A stretch of 64,000 nucleotides of DNA from Cherax quadricarinatus. Its lineage: Eukaryota > Arthropoda > Malacostraca > Decapoda > Parastacidae. The notes under the pieces are model-generated. The model saw nothing but the letters and a program-made list of their open reading frames with translations. It did no database searches and was not told where the DNA came from. The DNA lies in contig NC_091301.1 in assembly GCF_038502225.1 (NCBI RefSeq), forward strand, positions 15,454,117-15,518,116. The letters are read 5' to 3'. Numbering within the stretch: the stretch's first letter is position 1; each line of letters opens with the position of its first letter. Positions 58,940 to 64,000 of the stretch are shown here, piece after piece. Position numbers and translations under genes: made by a program.

Positions 58940-59625
58940 TCTTAAGTTCCCACAGTCTTTACAACTCTACAAGCACGTTAACTACCGGACTCATCAATAT
59001 GTAACCATATGCTCCATTGTATCATTTAAATAATGGTTTTAAAAATATCCGCATAAATATATATATAGGAAATGGTAGGAATGAAAATACTCAAACAGAT
59101 CTTGGGAGAAATCTCTAGTCTTCCCTGAAGTACGTATATTCTCTTCTCTTCTGTGAAGATGACGGACATCCAGTTAGCACTAGTGGTGATACTTCCCAGT
59201 ATTATATAAACAAATAATAAAATGTACCTTAAATATTTAATAAATAGCGATTTTACATGTATTTAAATATTCCCATTAGACCCGAAGAGTTAAAAATTTG
59301 CCAACCTTTCTCTGCTGTGTTTTCAACATCTTAATGAAAGACACAGTACATTACACAAGGTCCGTCGTCACCTTTAACAATATGAACATATACCCTCCAT
59401 CAAGGGTATGTACACCGAGAGATGGGCATCTCATGTTGTGTACATACTAAAATACTAAAAATGAATTTTAATCTCTATTTTAGGGATTAAAATATCCTTG
59501 AAGATTATTTTACTCTGGTTATTAACCCAACAGGTTAGTAACCCAGGCTAACCCGATACATTCCATCCCATCACATTATCTGGCTTATTTCCATCAGGAT
59601 CCCTCACTCCTTTCCTTAGTCTTGA
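58940..59625. other. Non-coding stretch
   Basis: AT-rich; nothing recognised. Confidence 0.4.
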
Positions 59626-59627
59626 TT

Positions 59628-59739
59628 GATGATGTAAAGGGGTTACACAACACCTGGGGAATGGGATGCAATCAGGTTTGATCCAAGGAAAGGGAGGACA
59701 ATTCTACTTCCTCGCATCAAAAGCCCCCTCACCAACACC
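59628..59739. repeat. Dispersed repeat, GGTTTGATCCAAGGA family
   Basis: Best copy in the window: GGGGTTACACAACACCTGGGG, then AATCAGGTTTGATCCAAGG, then TCAAAAGCCCCCTCACC. Related pieces occur at 28.6, 32.5, 34.65, 43.85, 49.86 and 54.9 kb. The GGTTTGATCC block resembles a polymerase III B box, so a SINE origin is possible. Confidence 0.65.
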
Positions 59740-60090
59740 TACCTGGAAGGTATTCCGGGGATCAATGCCCCCGCGGCCCGGTCCATGACCAGGCCTCTCG
59801 GTGGCTCAGGGCCTGATCAACTAGGCTGTTACTGCTGGCCGCACGTAGTCCAATGTACGAACCACAGCCCGGCTGATCCGGCATTGACTTTAGGTATCTG
59901 TATAGCTCCCTCTTGGAGGGAGTCAGGGGTCTATTGGTAATTCCCCTTTTGCATGGTGGGAAACTGTTGAACAGCCTTGGGCCCCGGACACTTACTGCGT
60001 TTCCTCTTAGTGTACCAATAGTGCTCTTTCCAATGGGGGTATTTTGCACCGCCTGCCCAGTGTTACACATTACGTAAGCGAGTGATCAAT
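59740..60090 (-). pseudogene. 3' end of a LINE (family of the 50-54 kb LINE)
   Basis: Minus strand encodes VSVRGPRLFNSFPPCKRGIT then NRPLTPSKRELYRYLKS and PGCGSYIGLRAASSNSLVDQ, then the GC-rich tail. It matches the 50414-49983 frame of the larger copy and is 5'-truncated. Confidence 0.85.
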
Positions 60091-60159
60091 CGGGAATGTT
60101 CAACTGTGTAAAGCGTTCAAAAAGAGATGAACATAAAAGCGTTAGAAAACGTGTATTGC

Positions 60160-60432
60160 ATTATGAGGACATGCATTGTGAGGACATGCATTGTGAGGAC
60201 ATGCATTGTGAGGACATGCATTGTGAGGACATGCATTGTGAGGACATGCATTGTGAGGACATGCATTGTGAGGACATGCATTGTGAGGACATGCATTGTG
60301 AGGACATGCATTGTGAGGACATGCATTATGAGGACATGCATTGTGAGGACATGCATTGTGAGGACATGCATTGTGAGGACATGCATTGTGAGGACATGCA
60401 TTGTGAGGACATGCATTATGAGGACATGCATT
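60160..60432. repeat. 15-bp minisatellite, about 18 copies
   Basis: Unit AGGACATGCATTGTG, with ATTATG variants at the edges and twice inside. Frames of CEDMH and other pentapeptides on both strands are by-products. Confidence 0.97.
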
Positions 60433-60566
60433 GGAACATGTCTGTATCTCATGGGTATAAAGATACATAACACATGGCAAGTCTGCTCTGTATTACGTGT
60501 CTTTATACCCAGTTGTTGGCGAGCGTTATAAACACCCCGTAGTGTGGATCTCTGTGTATGTATCAT

Positions 60567-60907
60567 GAAAAAATTAGACATGTGTGCAACATCTGGGTAT
60601 CTTTATTTGTAGACAATTCGCCAGCCAGTGGCTTCATTATTATAATACAAGGACATAATGTGAAGAATTATATACGAAAGGCGAGGCAATCGGTCCCTCA
60701 GTCTTGGAGTTGGTGAAGAACGTCGTCGGTGCTATTCACCAGCTCCAAGGCTGAGGGACTCATTAACTCGCCTTTTGTATATAATTCTTCATATATGTTT
60801 CTGAATTGTATTGATGAAGCCACTGGTTGGCGAATCGTCTACAAATAAAAATACCCAGATGTTGCATATGTGTCTAATTCTTCATTTTGTCGGTACTGTA
60901 TACCAAT
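60567..60907. mobile_element. Fold-back element with decayed hammerhead-like arms
   Basis: Inverted arms (60573-60700 and 60740-60885, with gaps). Plus strand has TTGATGA (60811-60817), a GCCA/TGGC stem and GAATC in place of GAAAC. The right end has GGTAT/GTACC (minus strand, 60904-60892), the same end hairpin as in other copies but at the opposite edge. Confidence 0.75.
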
Positions 60908-60909
60908 TA

Positions 60910-61290
60910 TGTTACTATATGATGCAAGTTTACTCTAAATCCCTTGTAAGGTGATCCAGATGTTGTTCACTGGTAGTGTACAGCTCAAACGCAGTCTAAC
61001 GTTAACAGTCACATTTTAAATACACCAATAAACAAAACAACTCATTTATATGTTTGTTGCCCAAGTCTTCATCTTCGTCTCATCAATGCAGACCTTCACT
61101 ACTTAATTGCTGATACTCGTGTGTGGCTGGAGTGATGCTGCTCCTCTCATACTTGTGTCAGTCTTATGCTGTCCGTTACATACACTGTTATATTCCCACC
61201 CTGGGATACTGTTTGTCTTACTTATTGGTGCTCCTGTTTTTATGTTGGGAATTTAAACAGATTCAGTTATACTAGTCGGCCCTCTTATAA
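60910..61290. other. Non-coding stretch
   Basis: No gene recognised. Confidence 0.35.
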
Positions 61291-61292
61291 AC

Positions 61293-61492
<200 letters not shown>

Positions 61493-61510
61493 CAGTTTGG
61501 AGGGACATGT

Positions 61511-61590
61511 TTACCTGGAGTTTACCTGGAGAGAGTTTCGGGGGTCAACGCCCCCGCGGCCCGGTCTGTGACCAGGCCTCCTGGTGGATC
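61511..61590 (-). mobile_element. Short 3' end of a LINE (family of the 50-54 kb LINE)
   Basis: About 80 bp: tandem TTTACCTGGAG then the GGGGGTCAACGCCCCCGCGG and GTCTGTGACCAGG blocks, nearly identical to 49955-50030. Strong 5' truncation; looks recent. Confidence 0.85.
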
Positions 61591-61667
61591 ATGTTGTATA
61601 TCTTTATACGTATATGCTTCTAAACTGAACTGTTGTGTTCTGAGCACCTCTCTTTGGGGATTTTCTT

Positions 61668-61706
61668 TCTTTTTGGGTCACCCTGCCTCGGTGGGAGACG
61701 GCCGAC
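61668..61706. repeat. End of the GGCCGTCTCCCACC dispersed repeat
   Basis: Inverted relative to copies 1 and 2: TTTTTGGGTCACCCTGCC then TCGGTGGGAGACGGCC, followed by an AT tract. Confidence 0.75.
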
Positions 61707-61712
61707 TTATTG

Positions 61713-61716
<4 letters not shown>

Positions 61717-61788
<72 letters not shown>
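61717..61788. repeat. (AT)n microsatellite
   Basis: About 36 AT units. Confidence 0.97.
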
Positions 61789-61790
<2 letters not shown>

Positions 61791-61793
61791 TAT

Positions 61794-62045
61794 AAATGCG
61801 ATTGAAAAGGTGCATCCAAAACTGCATAGCGCTGTGAAGGAATTTCCAGGTCCTATTAAATTTTGACTGTAAGTGAAAATTAGAGTTTCAGAAAGGAACT
61901 TCATTGAGACATTTCGCCCATGGACAGACTTCTTCAGACTGGCTGAAGAATCCTGTCCACGGGCGAAACGTCTCCCTGAAACGGTCTTTGTTACCACTTA
62001 TGTCATATGTCCCCAATTTTTGATGCGATTTTTCAATCGCATTTA
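61794..62045. mobile_element. Small element with inverted ends and a hammerhead-like palindrome
   Basis: TAAATGCGATTGAAAA (61794-61809) is inverted at 62030-62045. Inside, 61895-61985 is a palindrome whose arms read CTGAAGA, GTCC/GGGC stem and GAAAC or GAAAT. The order again matches CTGANGA, stem, GAAA. Confidence 0.65.
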
Positions 62046-62605
62046 CAAAAAAAAATTCACTATATAGATGAGCTTGTGAGAGCTTCCTGGCGACTCTCCT
62101 GGATATACTGTCACTTGTTCCCTCACAGTTCCCTGATACCGGTGAGGGGTTCTTGATCCATGGAAATCGAAATCTTGTTTTCCCTCCTCCCACTCCTCGG
62201 ATCGAACCTCATTGCCTCTCATTCTCACCTTCATCATCTAAATAAAACAATATAATAATATCGCTATTTGTCCTTGTTTTTATGTCGCTAACTCGGAACT
62301 GGAACACTGTTTTTGTTCTTCCTGTTATTAGGGTTGTTCTCATGTTCTTCGCGTTCCTGTTACGGGAGTAGCTCCTGTTAATGTTTTTGTTTATGTTTTT
62401 TTTCATTTACTGTTCTTGTTTCTGCTGCTTTTTGACTAGGGTTATTTATTAATGGTTCTCTTGTAACTGTGTTTGTTTAATTTGCTGTTTTTGTTGTTCT
62501 TACATCGGCGTTTGCTATTGTTGCTATTCTTGCTGTTACTGTTACTGTTCCTGGTGTTGTTCTTGTTACCTCAGCTGTGTAGTTACACTTATTTTTAAGC
62601 GACGG
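62046..62605. other. Non-coding stretch
   Basis: A diverged dispersed-repeat piece at 62120-62225 and TTGTT-rich sequence after 62330; no gene. Confidence 0.4.
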
Positions 62606-62609
62606 CTCT

Positions 62610-62680
62610 TTCAGTTTTATTTACGAAGACGTTTCGTCTCTGGTGGGCGAAACATCTTCACAATGATATGCAGTAACCAG
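62610..62680. mobile_element. Short hammerhead-like fold-back
   Basis: GAAGACGTTTCG and CGAAACATCTTC form an inverted pair around TCTCTGGTGGG. It appears to be a collapsed fold-back of the family. Confidence 0.5.
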
Positions 62681-62689
62681 CAATTTGTT

Positions 62690-63250
62690 AGTTATGTACG
62701 GTTACTGGGGCTGTTGTTACTGTTCTTGTTGTTACTCTTCTTTCACTAGGGCTGTTGTTACTGTTCTTGTTACTCGTTTCTGTTACTGGTGTTGATATCG
62801 TTCCTGTTATTGCTCGTTTTTGTTACTGGGGTTGTTAAAACGTACTTACCTACTTGTGACAGAGAGTCGAGTCTTAGCTCCCGGCCTAGTCTCTTACCTG
62901 GCCGGGCGCGGTTAATTAAATTTAAAGCTTATAACTTGCACGCGACTTATAACTTAACGCGTAATCACTGGCGGCACCAGAATTTCCATCTAGGATAGTC
63001 TTGGGGGTGGCAGTCTGGCTGGAAGGAGCGCGATCTTGAAGCTGCGTTATTATTGTAGTTATTATTTGTGGAAGCTGATTAAAGTTATAAGGGGGGTTTA
63101 GTCTTCCTTGCTCTCCTTGGGCACCGCCTCTGCTCGTAATATCAAGACTACTCCAATCTAGGGATCAGGGTAAACTGTTTATTCACTGAGATACTATACT
63201 GAACGCCACCTGGTTCATGTACTCCAGAGGTTTGCCCAACTTAACAAACT
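62690..63250. other. Non-coding stretch with a possible LINE-tail relic
   Basis: 62840-62890 resembles the tail of the GT-tract LINE family on the minus strand (GTACTTACCTACTTGTG, GTCGAGTCTTAGCTCC), diverged. No gene. Confidence 0.35.
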
Positions 63251-63255
63251 ACGTG

Positions 63256-63400
63256 GCACCTGACACACTGCACTGAGGCTGACCAGCTGTGGTATGCTGG
63301 TCCCTGAGTGTGCACCTGACACACTGCACTGAGGCTGACCAGCTGTGGTATGCTGGTCCCTGAGTGTGCACCTGACACACTGCACTGAGGTTGACTAGCT
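63256..63400. repeat. 56-bp tandem repeat, 2.6 copies
   Basis: Unit starts GCACCTGACACACTGCACTG and continues with CTGACCAGCTGTGGTATGC; starts at 63256, 63312 and 63368. Confidence 0.95.
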
Positions 63401-63528
63401 GCACGCACAGGGTGAGGTAAGGTTTGTCAGGAAACAGGACAAGTATGTCCTGACCCACAGCTGGAGCTTTTGGTCATCTGACCGAGGCCTTCCGCTGGCT
63501 TGCCGGTCTACCCACTTAATATTCACAG

Positions 63529-63873
<345 letters not shown>

Positions 63874-64000
63874 TGCCAAGTGTTATTTGCATATACCGAA
63901 TAATTTTATTATTATTTTGATTTTACTATATTTAGTTTAAATGTACAATATCGCCGGTGACCAAAATCAATGTGCCTCTTCCGATACAAATTTTCAGAGC

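Noticed and set aside
60096..60581. Long frames on both strands at 60.1-60.6 kb
   Set aside because: Produced by a 15-bp tandem repeat.

Overview
This window looks like a stretch of a large, repeat-rich animal genome, most likely a decapod crustacean. The evidence is one spliced animal gene with GT-AG introns, several families of decaying non-LTR retrotransposons, tRNA-derived SINEs, long AT and GT microsatellites, and kilobase-scale minisatellites. There are no bacterial-style operons. One 100-base run of N (31401-31500) marks an assembly gap. The species call is inference and could not be tested here.

Host gene. On the minus strand, 57097 down to 32336, I assembled 12 coding exons whose reading frames and splice phases join without a break into about 610 residues. 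The product is a FERM protein that aligns, from memory of the family, with animal FRMD8 (iTAP; Drosophila Bili). Exons 1-3 encode a variable N-terminus and linker, exons 4-10 the F1-F2-F3 FERM lobes, exons 11-12 the tail. A 51-base cassette exon repeats the last 11 residues of the exon before it. The introns hold most of the transposons in the right half of the window.

Layout. 1-10 kb: LINE fragments, a palindromic fold-back, a 36-bp minisatellite and a LINE copy between two GT tracts. 10-13.3 kb: a hammerhead-like fold-back, then adjacent 32-bp and 48-bp minisatellites. 14-15.4 kb: LINE pieces and the end of a Penelope-like element (PLE). 15.4-20.35 kb: a 25-bp minisatellite of about 195 copies. 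21-24.3 kb: a fold-back and nested LINE copies in GT tracts. 24.4-28.35 kb: an 18-22-bp minisatellite. 28.6-32.2 kb: LINE remnant, fold-back inside a 22-bp minisatellite, gap, 45-bp minisatellite. 32.3-57.1 kb: the FRMD8-like gene, with a nearly intact LINE at 39.3-43 kb, an internally deleted RNase-H LINE at 36.5-39.2 kb, and a LINE with a PHD/CCCH ORF1 at 49.95-54.25 kb. 57-64 kb: two unassigned open segments, more fold-backs, microsatellites.

Most interesting pattern. Many fold-back elements carry, in each arm, a hammerhead-ribozyme-like core (CTGANGA, stem II, GAAA) whose stems differ between families but stay paired. Three of them sit between direct repeats of 9-16 bp that look like target-site duplications, and one family lies beside a PLE coding remnant. 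A second pattern is a CR1-like LINE family whose copies are bounded at both ends by (AC)n, with one copy apparently inserted into the (AC)n tail of another.
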